From the NCBI GenBank assembly GCA_900553885.1, contig USFD01000049.1, positions 1 through 24,136 of the forward strand: DNA of 24,136 bases. Reading direction: 5' to 3'. Shown here piece by piece: positions 7,826 through 15,778 of the stretch. The stretch comes from an uncultured Ruminococcus sp. GTDB taxonomy: Bacteria > Bacillota > Clostridia > Lachnospirales > Lachnospiraceae. The position numbers were made by a program, and so were the translations under genes. How positions within the stretch are numbered: position 1 is the stretch's first letter; each line of letters starts with the position of its first letter. The notes beneath the pieces were generated by a model. That model worked only from the letters and a program-made list of their open reading frames with translations, made no database searches and had not been told where the DNA came from.

Positions 7826-7885
7826 CTGAAAATGAATTCAAATGATTGAAAATGACTGATTATGATTGACTATGACTGAAAATGA
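7826..7885 (+). repeat. Six phased decamer repeats, probable FruR operator
   Basis: Six head-to-tail 10-bp units run without gaps from 7826: CTGAAAATGA, ATTCAAATGA, TTGAAAATGA, CTGATTATGA, TTGACTATGA and CTGAAAATGA. The consensus is YTGAWWATGA, with only the second unit degenerate. A 10-bp period places each unit on the same face of the helix. The fifth unit contains the -35 box of the fruR promoter and the sixth fills the spacer, so protein bound here would block RNA polymerase. DeoR-family repressors are known to use repeated operators; assignment to FruR is inference from position. Confidence 0.7.
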
Positions 7886-7894
7886 ACGTATTAT
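7866..7894 (+). promoter_or_regulatory. Promoter of the fructose PTS operon
   Basis: TTGACT (7866-7871), a 17-base spacer, then TATTAT (7889-7894). Transcription would begin near 7901, 28 bases before the fruR ATG, with AAAGGAG at 7915-7921 as the ribosome binding site. The promoter is embedded in the decamer array. No convincing catabolite-responsive (cre) element was seen. Confidence 0.65.
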
Positions 7895-7928
7895 AAACTT
7901 ATAAAGAAGAAAGGAAAGGAGTGAAAAG

Positions 7929-8678
7929 ATGCTGACAGAAGAACGGTTCGCACAGATTCTTCAGATTGTCAATGAAGAGAAGTCGGTGACGGTGCAGGAT
8001 CTGAAGGAAAGACTCTGTGCCTCAGAGTCTACAATCCGAAGAGATCTGACAGTACTTGATCAGAAAAAGCTTCTTGTGAAGGTTCACGGCGGAGCCACAG
8101 CCCTTGAAATGGATTATGCGGCCAAGGATATTGCAGTGGCGTCCAGAATGAATCAGAATACGGAAGAAAAAAAGGAAATCGGGAAATTTGCGGCAAATCT
8201 GGTTGAAGCAGATGATTTTGTTTATCTGGACGCCGGGACGACGGTTTCACACATGCTGGAATTTATCAGATCGAAAGATGCAGTTTTCGTGACAAATGGT
8301 ATTTCCCATGCGCAGACGCTGACACGGAAAGGAATCACAGTTTATCTTCTCGGAGGGCTTCTTAAACCTGCTACGGAAGCGGTGATCGGTCTTCAGGCAG
8401 CAGAGAGTCTGGAGAGATATCATTTTACAAAAGGATTTTTCGGAACAAACGGAGCGGACAGAACGTTCGGTTACACAACTCCGGATCCCGCGGAAGCAAT
8501 GATTAAGGAAACAGCCATGAAAAAATGCAGAAAACGTTATGTTCTTGCAGATTCAACCAAGATCGGTCATGCCGCACCTGTGAAATTCGGAAATTTTTCT
8601 GATGCATGGCTGATTACGACAAAGGTGAAGGATAAGGAACTGAAAAAAGAGAAAAATATTATTGAGGTGAGAAAATGA
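7929..8678 (+). CDS. fruR: DeoR-family transcriptional repressor of the fructose operon
   Basis: 249-residue DeoR-type regulator. The N-terminal helix-turn-helix spans about residues 5-55, with SESTIRRDLTVLDQ as the recognition region and VKVHGGA linking to the sensor domain. The C-terminal sugar-phosphate-sensing domain contains YLDAGTTV, FVTNG and FGTNGAD, typical of the family. Such proteins normally release DNA on binding a phosphorylated sugar, here most likely fructose-1-phosphate. It is first in the operon, and its stop overlaps the fruK start in ATGA. It sits directly downstream of the decamer repeats, suggesting autoregulation. Confidence 0.88.
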   Translation: MLTEERFAQILQIVNEEKSVTVQDLKERLCASESTIRRDLTVLDQKKLLVKVHGGATALEMDYAAKDIAVASRMNQNTEEKKEIGKFAANLVEADDFVYLDAGTTVSHMLEFIRSKDAVFVTNGISHAQTLTRKGITVYLLGGLLKPATEAVIGLQAAESLERYHFTKGFFGTNGADRTFGYTTPDPAEAMIKETAMKKCRKRYVLADSTKIGHAAPVKFGNFSDAWLITTKVKDKELKKEKNIIEVRK

Positions 8679-9595
8679 TCTATACTGTAACATTCAACCC
8701 TTCTCTTGATTATGTGGTGCAGACGGATAAACTGATTCCCGGCCGTGTGAACCGGATGACAGAGGAACATATTTATCCGGGAGGGAAAGGAAATAATGTG
8801 TCTGTTATACTTTCCAATCTGGGGCATAAAAGCAAAGCGCTGGGCTTCAAAGCAGGGTTTACCGGGGAGCAGATGGAGCGGATGCTGGAAAGATACGGAT
8901 GCTACACAGACTTTATTCCGCTGGAAGAAGGGCTGACGAGAATTAATGTCAAGGTAAAAGCCGAGGAAGAAACAGAGATCAACGGACAGGGCCCGGTTAT
9001 TACAGAGGATGCCATTGCAGAACTGTTCAGCAGGCTGGATGCTCTGGAAAAGGGTGATGTGCTTATCCTGGCCGGCAGTATCCCCAATACACTTCCGGAA
9101 GATATTTATGAGAAAATCATGGAGAGGCTGCAGGGCAAAGGGGTACGTATTATTGTGGATGCTACGAAAGATCTTCTTGTCAATGTGCTTAAATACCGTC
9201 CGTTTCTGATTAAGCCTAACAATCATGAACTGGGTGAAATATTCGGGAAAGAACTGAAAACGGATGAAGAGATAATAAAATATGCGCAAAAGCTTCAGGA
9301 AATGGGAGCAGTAAATGTGCTCGTCTCAATGGCGGGCGATGGAGCGATTCTTGTGACAGAGGATAAGGAGGTGCACAAGCAGCTGCCTCCGAAAGGAAAG
9401 GTGGTCAATTCTGTCGGCGCCGGAGATTCCATGGTAGCCGGATTTACGGCGGGCTATCTGAATACCGGGGATTACCTCAGGGCACTTGAACTTGGAACGG
9501 CGGCCGGAAGCGCAACAGCTTTTGTTTCCTGGCTGGCCACAAGAGATGAAATTACGGAGAAACTTGAAAAGCCTGTTTCTGTATATGGATTATAG
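8675..9595 (+). CDS. fruK: 1-phosphofructokinase
   Basis: 306-residue PfkB-family sugar kinase that phosphorylates fructose-1-phosphate to fructose-1,6-bisphosphate with ATP. It starts MIYTVTFNPSLDYVV. The first PfkB signature is PGGKGNNVSVILSNLG, the second contains VGAGDS with the catalytic base Asp251. Length is standard. It overlaps fruR by 4 bases and is followed 13 bases later by fruA. A tagatose-6-phosphate kinase would look similar, but the IIABC fructose permease next door decides for FruK. Confidence 0.93.
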   Translation: MIYTVTFNPSLDYVVQTDKLIPGRVNRMTEEHIYPGGKGNNVSVILSNLGHKSKALGFKAGFTGEQMERMLERYGCYTDFIPLEEGLTRINVKVKAEEETEINGQGPVITEDAIAELFSRLDALEKGDVLILAGSIPNTLPEDIYEKIMERLQGKGVRIIVDATKDLLVNVLKYRPFLIKPNNHELGEIFGKELKTDEEIIKYAQKLQEMGAVNVLVSMAGDGAILVTEDKEVHKQLPPKGKVVNSVGAGDSMVAGFTAGYLNTGDYLRALELGTAAGSATAFVSWLATRDEITEKLEKPVSVYGL

Positions 9596-9608
9596 AGGAG
9601 GAAGAGAA

Positions 9609-11546
9609 ATGAGAATAACAGATCTGCTGAAAGCCTGCAGCATAGAACTGAACGGTACTCCGGATACCAAGGAAGAAACGATCCGTGAAATGGTCGGACT
9701 TATGGTAAAGGCAGGAAATATTTCTGATCCGGAAAAATATATGGAGGGTGTGTTTGCCAGAGAGGAAGAGGGAACAACGGGAATCGGGGAAGGAATTGCA
9801 ATTCCCCATGCAAAGAATGATGCTGTCCGCGCTCCGGGACTTGCGGCAATGGTTATCAGGAACGGTGTGGATTATGATTCCATGGACGGCGAACCGGTAA
9901 ACCTTGTTTTCCTGATTGCCGCGCCGAATACAGAAGAAAATGTGCATCTGGAAGTACTCAGCAGACTGTCTATGCTTCTGATGGATGAATCGTTTAAAGA
10001 CAATCTTCTGAAAGCAAAGACCGTGGAAGAATTTCTTGCCTGTGTGGACCGGGCAGAAAAAGAAAAATTCGAGGAAGAAAAACCGAAGGAGACACCGAAG
10101 AAAGGATACCGTATTCTTGCCGTTACTGCATGTCCCACAGGAATCGCCCATACCTATATGGCAGCAGAGAGCCTGGAGAAAACAGCGGCTCAGATGGGAT
10201 ATACAATTAAGGTAGAGACAAATGGCTCCGGAGGAGATAAAAACGTCCTGACTCCTGAAGAAATTGCAGACTGTGAATGTATTATTGTTGCGGCGGATAA
10301 AGAAGTCAGAATGGCACGTTTTGACGGGAAGCCGGTGATCGTAACAAAAGTGGCGGATGGAATCCATAAGCCGGAAGAACTGATCCGGGAAGCTGTAAGT
10401 GGAAAGGTAAAAGTCTATCACAGTTCCGGAAAAGACGGAGAGGATGAGTCTGCGGCTTCTGAAGAAGGAATGGGAAGAAAAATATATAAAGCACTGATGA
10501 ACGGTGTCTCTCATATGCTTCCGTTTGTAATCGGCGGAGGAATTCTGATGGCGCTGTCCTATCTCTGCGACGGGGCGAATGCAGGAACGGATATTTTCGG
10601 AAACGGTACACCTCTTGCAAGATTTTTTAATCTGACAGGTAATACGGCTTTTGGTATGATGTTCCCTATTCTTGCGGGATATATTGCTATGGCTATCGGC
10701 GACCGGCCGGCTCTTATGCCCGGTATTGTGGGCGGACTTCTGGCCAAAGCCGGAACAAGCGTGTTCCTTCCGGAAGAGAAGTGGATTTCCTCCGGATTTT
10801 TCGGAGCATTAATCGCCGGATTTGTGGCCGGATATCTTATGCTTCTGATTAAAAAAGCACTGGAGCGTCTGCCCAGAGCACTGGAAGGTACCAAACCTGT
10901 GCTGCTGTATCCTTTTATCGGTATCGTTCTTATGGGAGCCATCATGATATTTCTTGTAAATCCGCCTATGGGCGCATTTAATGAGTGGCTGAACAGCACG
11001 CTTGCCGGCATGGGCGAGGGCAGCAAGGTTCTTCTGGGTATTGTTCTTGGAGGAATGATGGCAATTGATTTCGGCGGTCCGTTTAATAAGGCTGCATATG
11101 TATTTGGAACCGCGTCGATCGCAAGCGGACAGTTCGATATTATGGCCGCGGTTATGGCAGGCGGTATGGTTCCGCCGATTGCAATTGCCCTTGGAACAAC
11201 ATTTTTCAAAAAATGCTTTACTGAAAGCGAACGGCAGACAACTGTGACAAACTATATCATGGGACTTTCATTTATTACAGAGGGGGCAATTCCGTTTGCG
11301 GCGTCCGATCCCCTTCGTATTATTCCGCCCTGCATAATCGGCTCTGCAACAGCAGGAGCATTGTCCATGGCATTCGGCTGCGGTTCCCGTGCTCCTCACG
11401 GCGGTATATTTGTAGTGGGAATTATGGATAATGCACCTATGTTTCTTGTAGCAGTTCTGGTCGGCGCTGTAGTGGGAATGGCAGGAATTGTTCTGCTGAA
11501 AAAGACGGCTTCAGGAAGAACAAAAAAGCACGGAATACTTGATTGA
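9609..11546 (+). CDS. fruA: Fructose PTS transporter, fused IIABC
   Basis: 645-residue membrane permease that imports fructose and phosphorylates it to fructose-1-phosphate. The IIA domain (about 1-150) has phospho-accepting His67 in GIAIPHAKND. The IIB domain (about 167-270) has Cys175 in TACPTGIAHTYMAAE. After a charged linker, the IIC domain (about 295-640) is strongly hydrophobic, with MLPFVIGGGILMALSYL and the GGPFNKAAYVFG and EGAIPFAASDP segments expected of fructose permeases. ATG 9609 follows a GAGGAGGAAGAG-type site; upstream in-frame starts would lie inside fruK. A-B-C domain order is the usual one in Firmicutes. Confidence 0.94.
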   Translation: MRITDLLKACSIELNGTPDTKEETIREMVGLMVKAGNISDPEKYMEGVFAREEEGTTGIGEGIAIPHAKNDAVRAPGLAAMVIRNGVDYDSMDGEPVNLVFLIAAPNTEENVHLEVLSRLSMLLMDESFKDNLLKAKTVEEFLACVDRAEKEKFEEEKPKETPKKGYRILAVTACPTGIAHTYMAAESLEKTAAQMGYTIKVETNGSGGDKNVLTPEEIADCECIIVAADKEVRMARFDGKPVIVTKVADGIHKPEELIREAVSGKVKVYHSSGKDGEDESAASEEGMGRKIYKALMNGVSHMLPFVIGGGILMALSYLCDGANAGTDIFGNGTPLARFFNLTGNTAFGMMFPILAGYIAMAIGDRPALMPGIVGGLLAKAGTSVFLPEEKWISSGFFGALIAGFVAGYLMLLIKKALERLPRALEGTKPVLLYPFIGIVLMGAIMIFLVNPPMGAFNEWLNSTLAGMGEGSKVLLGIVLGGMMAIDFGGPFNKAAYVFGTASIASGQFDIMAAVMAGGMVPPIAIALGTTFFKKCFTESERQTTVTNYIMGLSFITEGAIPFAASDPLRIIPPCIIGSATAGALSMAFGCGSRAPHGGIFVVGIMDNAPMFLVAVLVGAVVGMAGIVLLKKTASGRTKKHGILD

Positions 11547-11571
11547 AAATTCAGGCAATGTGTTATATACT
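11543..11571 (+). promoter_or_regulatory. Internal promoter ahead of ptsH
   Basis: TTGAAA (11543-11548), a 17-base spacer and TATACT (11566-11571). The -35 overlaps the fruA stop codon. It would allow ptsH-ptsI to be made without fructose induction. No decamer operator copies lie here. Confidence 0.55.
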
Positions 11572-11611
11572 TATAAAAGAATCACCATATGGTAAAAGGA
11601 GGATTAAACCA

Positions 11612-11869
11612 ATGAAAGAATTCAAATATGTGATCACAGATCCGGAAGGAATTCACGCCAGACCGGCAGGAATTCTTGTAAAGCAGGCAGCTGGATACCA
11701 GAGCGCTGTAAAAATTGCCAAGGGAGACAAGTCAGCTGACGCGAAAAGAATTTTCGGCGTAATGGGGCTTGGCGTTAAGAACGGAGAAGAAGTGACTATC
11801 ACAGCAGAAGGAGCGGACGAAGATAAGGCGATCGCTGAATTAGAGGCATTCTTCAAGGAGAATTTATAA
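11612..11869 (+). CDS. ptsH: HPr phosphocarrier protein lacking the Ser46 site
   Basis: 85-residue HPr, which carries phosphate from enzyme I to the sugar permeases. His15 in GIHARPAG is the phosphorylation site and is intact. The region that normally reads KS(I/L)xGVMxLG reads KRIFGVMGLG here, so position 46 is Arg instead of the Ser phosphorylated by HPr kinase in most Firmicutes. AAAGGAGGA just upstream supports ATG 11612; the longer open frame overlaps fruA. ptsI begins one base after its stop. By family knowledge, without Ser46 it should not act as a CcpA corepressor. Confidence 0.92.
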   Translation: MKEFKYVITDPEGIHARPAGILVKQAAGYQSAVKIAKGDKSADAKRIFGVMGLGVKNGEEVTITAEGADEDKAIAELEAFFKENL

Positions 11870-11870
11870 A

Positions 11871-13493
11871 ATGATTACAATAAACGGTAAAAGTGTTTTC
11901 GGCGGCGTGTCTATCGGAAAGCTTATGTTTTATAAAAGAAACGAAAAAGTGATTAAGAGAACACACGTCGATGACGTGGATGCAGAGTGGCAGCGCTTTC
12001 TGAAGGCAAAGGAGACCGCTGTATCCCAGCTGAAAGGTCTGTATGACAAAGCACTTGAAGATGTAGGCGAGGCAAACGCCATGATTTTTGAGATCCATCA
12101 GATGATGCTGGAAGATCTTGATTATCTTGAGTCTATTGAAAATATTATCCGTACACAGGAAGTCAATGCAGAGTTTGCGGTTGCCACTACATCCGATAAT
12201 TTTGAAAAAATGTTTGCAGCTATGGACGATGCGTATATGCAGGGACGGGCTGCTGATGTAAAAGATGTATCTGAGCGGGTGCTGGATATTCTCTGTGGCG
12301 TGAATGACGGCATGAAGGCTATGGACGAGCCCTGTATTATTGCTGCGGATGATCTGGCGCCGAGCGAGACGGTACAGCTTGATAAAAGCAAGGTACTGGG
12401 GTTTGCTACCATGTACGGTTCATCCAATTCCCATACAGCAATTCTTGCAAGAACAATGAATATACCTGCTGTTATCGGTCTGGGTGAAGCGCTTCTTCCG
12501 GAGTATGACGGAAAGATGGCGACAATTGATGGTTTTACCGGAACGCTTTATATTGATCCGGATCCCGAGACAATGGCTGAGATGAAGGAGAAGCGGGCAA
12601 AGGATCTGGAACAGAAAGCGCTTCTTGAACAGCTGAAAGGGAAGGAAAATATCACAAAGAGCGGGCGTAAGATCAATGTATACGCCAATATAGGAAATGT
12701 ATCGGATGTCGGAACCGTTCTGAAAAATGATGCCGGCGGAATCGGTCTTTTCAGAAGTGAATTCCTTTATCTGGAGAATACAGACTTCCCGACAGAGGAA
12801 CAGCAGTTTGCCGTATATAAGCAGGTTGCAGAGAACATGGCAGGGAAGAAAGTGATTATCCGTACGCTGGATATCGGCGCTGACAAGCAGGTGGATTATT
12901 TCGGACTGGACAAAGAAGAAAATCCCGCACTGGGATATCGGGCGATCCGTATCTGTCTTACCAGACCGGAGATTTTCAAAACACAGCTCAGGGCGCTGTA
13001 CAGAGCGGCGATGTATGGAAATATTTCCATTATGTTCCCCATGATTATCTCTGTTGATGAGATCCATCAGATCAAAGCAATCATCAAAGAGGTGAAAGAA
13101 GAACTTACGGCTGAAGGAATTCCGTTCAAAGACGATGTGGAACTGGGCGTTATGATTGAAACCCCGGCTTCCGTTATGATCAGCCGGGATCTTGCAAAAG
13201 AAGTTGACTTCTTCAGCGTGGGAACCAATGATCTTACTCAGTACACCCTGGCCATTGACCGCCAGAATGCAAAACTGGACCGGTTCTATGATCCCCACCA
13301 TCCGGCGATTCTTGCCATGATAAAAATGGCTGCGGAAAATGCGCATGCAGAGGGAGCGTGGATCGGAATCTGCGGTGAGCTGGGAGCAGATCTTGAGCTG
13401 ACACAGACGTTCCTTGATATGGGACTGGACGAGCTTTCCGTATCGCCTTCTATGATTCTTCCGCTTAGAAAGCGTATCAGAGAATGTGAATAA
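11871..13493 (+). CDS. ptsI: PTS enzyme I (phosphoenolpyruvate-protein phosphotransferase)
   Basis: 540-residue cytosolic enzyme that takes phosphate from phosphoenolpyruvate and passes it to HPr. The phosphorylated histidine is His188 in GSSNSHTAILAR, equivalent to His189 of E. coli. The PEP-binding half contains GIGLFRSEFLY, the metal-binding MIETPA segment and GTNDLTQY, and the C-terminal ICGELG carries the active-site Cys. It is slightly shorter than the usual ~570 residues, with no motif missing. AAGGAG lies upstream of ATG 11871, inside the 3' end of ptsH. It is the last gene of the operon, before a strong terminator. Confidence 0.95.
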   Translation: MITINGKSVFGGVSIGKLMFYKRNEKVIKRTHVDDVDAEWQRFLKAKETAVSQLKGLYDKALEDVGEANAMIFEIHQMMLEDLDYLESIENIIRTQEVNAEFAVATTSDNFEKMFAAMDDAYMQGRAADVKDVSERVLDILCGVNDGMKAMDEPCIIAADDLAPSETVQLDKSKVLGFATMYGSSNSHTAILARTMNIPAVIGLGEALLPEYDGKMATIDGFTGTLYIDPDPETMAEMKEKRAKDLEQKALLEQLKGKENITKSGRKINVYANIGNVSDVGTVLKNDAGGIGLFRSEFLYLENTDFPTEEQQFAVYKQVAENMAGKKVIIRTLDIGADKQVDYFGLDKEENPALGYRAIRICLTRPEIFKTQLRALYRAAMYGNISIMFPMIISVDEIHQIKAIIKEVKEELTAEGIPFKDDVELGVMIETPASVMISRDLAKEVDFFSVGTNDLTQYTLAIDRQNAKLDRFYDPHHPAILAMIKMAAENAHAEGAWIGICGELGADLELTQTFLDMGLDELSVSPSMILPLRKRIRECE

Positions 13494-13513
13494 AGAAATA
13501 TAAGAATACAGAT

Positions 13514-13562
13514 AAGATGTCTTTTTATGGATATGCCAGATTCATAAAAAGACATCTTTTTT
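13514..13562 (+). terminator. Terminator of the fructose PTS operon
   Basis: A perfect 16-bp stem (13514-13529 with 13543-13558), a 13-base loop and a run of six T at 13557-13562. The T-run lies directly against the next promoter's -35 box, so the operons are separated with almost no spare sequence. Confidence 0.85.
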
Positions 13563-13563
13563 C

Positions 13564-13592
13564 TTGATAAAAGAGAACGTATGTGCTATTAT
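13564..13592 (+). promoter_or_regulatory. Promoter of the radical SAM repair operon
   Basis: TTGATA (13564-13569), a 17-base spacer and TATTAT (13587-13592), with TGC before the -10 making it an extended -10. Transcription would start near 13599. Both LexA-like boxes overlap or flank this promoter. Confidence 0.65.
13575..13586. promoter_or_regulatory. Degenerate LexA box
   Basis: GAACGTATGTGC fits the B. subtilis-type LexA consensus GAACRNRYGTTC except for one base in the second half-site (GTGC for GTTC). It lies in the promoter spacer, directly against the -10. Its centre is 25 bp from that of the perfect box downstream. Confidence 0.45.
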
Positions 13593-13599
13593 AGAAAAA

Positions 13600-13611
13600 G
13601 AACACATGTTC
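13600..13611. promoter_or_regulatory. LexA (SOS) box
   Basis: GAACACATGTTC matches GAACRNRYGTTC exactly, and on the minus strand the flanks extend it to CGAACATGTGTTCT. It covers the predicted transcription start, where bound LexA would block transcription. This makes the downstream radical SAM operon a candidate SOS-regulon member. Confidence 0.75.
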
Positions 13612-13643
13612 GATAAAGAGCGGGGAAGGAGCGGGAGAGCAGT

Positions 13644-14969
13644 ATGAGAGATCGGATTCAGACAGAGATGACACTATATGAGAAACTGGAAATACTGTCA
13701 GATGCCGCCAAATATGACGTGGCATGTACCTCCAGCGGCGTAGACAGAAAGGGGGACGGCACAGGAATGGGAAACTGCAGCAGGGCCGGAATCTGTCACA
13801 GCTTTTCTGCTGACGGAAGGTGTATTTCTCTTTTGAAGATCCTGTTTACAAATGAGTGTATTTATGACTGCAGGTACTGTGTTAACCGTTCCTCAAATGA
13901 TGTGGTCAGAACTTCTTTTACTCCGGACGAAGTCTGTACACTGACAATGGAGTTTTACCGGAGAAATTATATCGAAGGTCTGTTCCTGAGTTCGGGTGTG
14001 CTGAAAAGTCCGGATTACACCATGGAGCTTTTGTATGCGACACTGTACCGTCTCCGCCATGTATGTAATTTTCAGGGATATATTCATGTAAAGGCGATAC
14101 CCGGCGCAGATCAGAGACTGATTCAGATGACCGGATATCTTGCAGACCGCATGAGCGTGAATATGGAACTCCCCACAGCTGAGGGACTGCGGCTTCTCGC
14201 ACCCCATAAATCAAGAAAAAATATACTTGCGCCTATGCGTTTTGTACAGGAAAAATCCCGGGAAAACAGGCAGGAGATTGCGCTCTACCGGTCTGCGCCC
14301 AGGTTTGTACCGGCGGGACAAAGCACCCAGATGATTATCGGGGCCACCCCGGAGACGGATTATCAGATTTTAAATGTCGCAGAAGCGCTCTATAGGAAAT
14401 TTGATCTGAAACGGGTTTTCTACTCCGCATTTGTTCCGGTTAACCGTGACCTGGCACTGCCGGATCTGAGCGGAAAAGGGCCGCCGCTTCTCAGAGAACA
14501 CAGACTTTATCAGGCAGACTGGCTGATTCGTTTTTATCATTTTGAGGCTGCCGAACTGCTGGATGAGAAGAATCCGAATTTTAATTTGTCCCTGGATCCG
14601 AAGTGCTGCTGGGCTTTGAAACATCTGGAAGTTTTTCCGGTGGAGATAAACCGGGCAGATTACCGTCTGCTTCTGAGAGTCCCGGGGATTGGCTGCAAGT
14701 CTGCTTCCCGTATTGTAAAGGCCAGAAGAATGGGCAGCCTGGGGTTTGAAGATCTGAAGAAAATGGGAGTGGTGCTGAAGCGGGCTCTTTATTTTATTAC
14801 CTGCAGCGGCAGGATGATGTACCGGACAAAACTGGAACAGGATTATATTACAAGGAATCTGCTGAATACAAAGGAACGGCTGCCGGAAGGCGCCGACGGC
14901 ATGATATACAGGCAGCTGTCTCTTTTTGATGATGCCGGAGGACTGCAGGTGGGAGGTGATAGGAAATGA
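13644..14969 (+). CDS. Radical SAM protein, putative DNA modification/repair (TIGR03916-like)
   Basis: 441-residue predicted iron-sulfur enzyme. Cys72, Cys76 and Cys79 form the CX3CX2C motif (ECIYDCRYCVN) that holds the [4Fe-4S] cluster used to cleave S-adenosylmethionine. Further N-terminal cysteines (28, 45, 51, 60) precede it and may hold a second metal centre. Near residues 342-362, LLRVPGIGCKSASRIVKARR is a helix-hairpin-helix of the sort that grips DNA backbone. This combination matches the family annotated as a putative DNA modification/repair radical SAM protein, which co-occurs with the TIGR03915 family encoded next. Substrate and reaction are unknown. GGGAG lies about seven bases before ATG 13644; ATG 13668 is an alternative. 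It overlaps the next gene by 4 bases. Confidence 0.88.
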   Translation: MRDRIQTEMTLYEKLEILSDAAKYDVACTSSGVDRKGDGTGMGNCSRAGICHSFSADGRCISLLKILFTNECIYDCRYCVNRSSNDVVRTSFTPDEVCTLTMEFYRRNYIEGLFLSSGVLKSPDYTMELLYATLYRLRHVCNFQGYIHVKAIPGADQRLIQMTGYLADRMSVNMELPTAEGLRLLAPHKSRKNILAPMRFVQEKSRENRQEIALYRSAPRFVPAGQSTQMIIGATPETDYQILNVAEALYRKFDLKRVFYSAFVPVNRDLALPDLSGKGPPLLREHRLYQADWLIRFYHFEAAELLDEKNPNFNLSLDPKCCWALKHLEVFPVEINRADYRLLLRVPGIGCKSASRIVKARRMGSLGFEDLKKMGVVLKRALYFITCSGRMMYRTKLEQDYITRNLLNTKERLPEGADGMIYRQLSLFDDAGGLQVGGDRK

Positions 14970-15730
14970 AACAGATTTATATTTGCAGCGATACAATCAC
15001 TGGCATTTATTCTGCCCTCTATGACGCATGGAAGGCAAGCAGGGATAAGGAGGCCGGGATTGAACTCCGGGGAAAAACGCAGCAGCGGCTGTTCTGTGAG
15101 TATACAGTTGTGGAAGAAAACGAAGAGAAGGCGTTTCAGCTGGAGCGTATGGTAAAACGATATCTGGGTTACAATGCCTACTGGGATATTTACCATGCTC
15201 TGCTTTCCGAGGATGATCAGAAAGGCGATGCAGTGTTCCGCACACTGCAGGAAGCGCGGAGAATACAGGACAGCAGGCGGATTATGGATCATCTGGGCAA
15301 TCCGGATGTGGCAAAGGTGTTTCAGCTGAGCAGAAGTGTGTCAAACGAGGCTCATCTCTACCAGGAATTTATCCGTTTCCGCGAACTGGACAGCGGACTC
15401 CTCTTTTCTGAAATCTCGCCGAAAGCGCAGGTGCTTACCTGCATTGCAGAACATTTTTCCGACCGGTTTCCACTGGAAAACTGGATGATCTACGATAAAA
15501 CACATCAGGTGTTTCTTGTGCATCCGGAAAGAGGACAGTGGAGACTTGTATGGGGACAGGAACTGGATCAGGAGGCGGCAGCCAGGATTTCGAAGAAGGA
15601 GAAGGAATATGAGACTCTGTGGAAAGGATTTTTTGACGCTATAGCCATAGCGGAGAGAAAGAATCCGCATCTGCAGAAAACGCATCTCCCGCTCAGATAC
15701 AGGACAGGAATGCCTGAATTTACAGAGTAA
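14966..15730 (+). CDS. Partner protein of the radical SAM repair enzyme (TIGR03915-like)
   Basis: 254-residue protein that I place in the TIGR03915 family (DUF4130-type), annotated as putative DNA repair. It begins MKQIYICSDTITGIYSALYDAW; the most family-like stretch is the EHFSDRFPLENWMIYD block from about residue 162. In some other bacteria this domain is fused to a uracil-DNA-glycosylase-like domain; here the protein ends without one. There is no signal peptide or membrane segment. The ATGA overlap with the radical SAM gene and the GGAGGTGATAGGA-type site argue for coordinated synthesis, probably as one complex. The activity is not known. Confidence 0.85.
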   Translation: MKQIYICSDTITGIYSALYDAWKASRDKEAGIELRGKTQQRLFCEYTVVEENEEKAFQLERMVKRYLGYNAYWDIYHALLSEDDQKGDAVFRTLQEARRIQDSRRIMDHLGNPDVAKVFQLSRSVSNEAHLYQEFIRFRELDSGLLFSEISPKAQVLTCIAEHFSDRFPLENWMIYDKTHQVFLVHPERGQWRLVWGQELDQEAAARISKKEKEYETLWKGFFDAIAIAERKNPHLQKTHLPLRYRTGMPEFTE

Positions 15731-15778
15731 TCTTCGGGGATTTTCGCATCTGAACAGTATATGCTTTCCTGAAAAAGG

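Noticed and set aside
7826..7885. The decamer array as a CRISPR or microsatellite
   Set aside because: Units are 10 bp and contiguous with no spacers, and the array is built into a promoter; operator repeats explain it better.
9552..10514. Minus-strand open frame (320 codons) opposite fruA
   Set aside because: Antisense shadow of the IIA and IIB domains; the translation has no family motif and is rich in Cys, Phe, His and Ser as expected from a reversed coding strand.
12420..13346. Long minus-strand open frame (308 codons) opposite ptsI
   Set aside because: It lies wholly inside a gene with clear enzyme I motifs, its translation is Cys/Phe/His-rich without a recognisable domain, and no ribosome binding site or promoter supports it.
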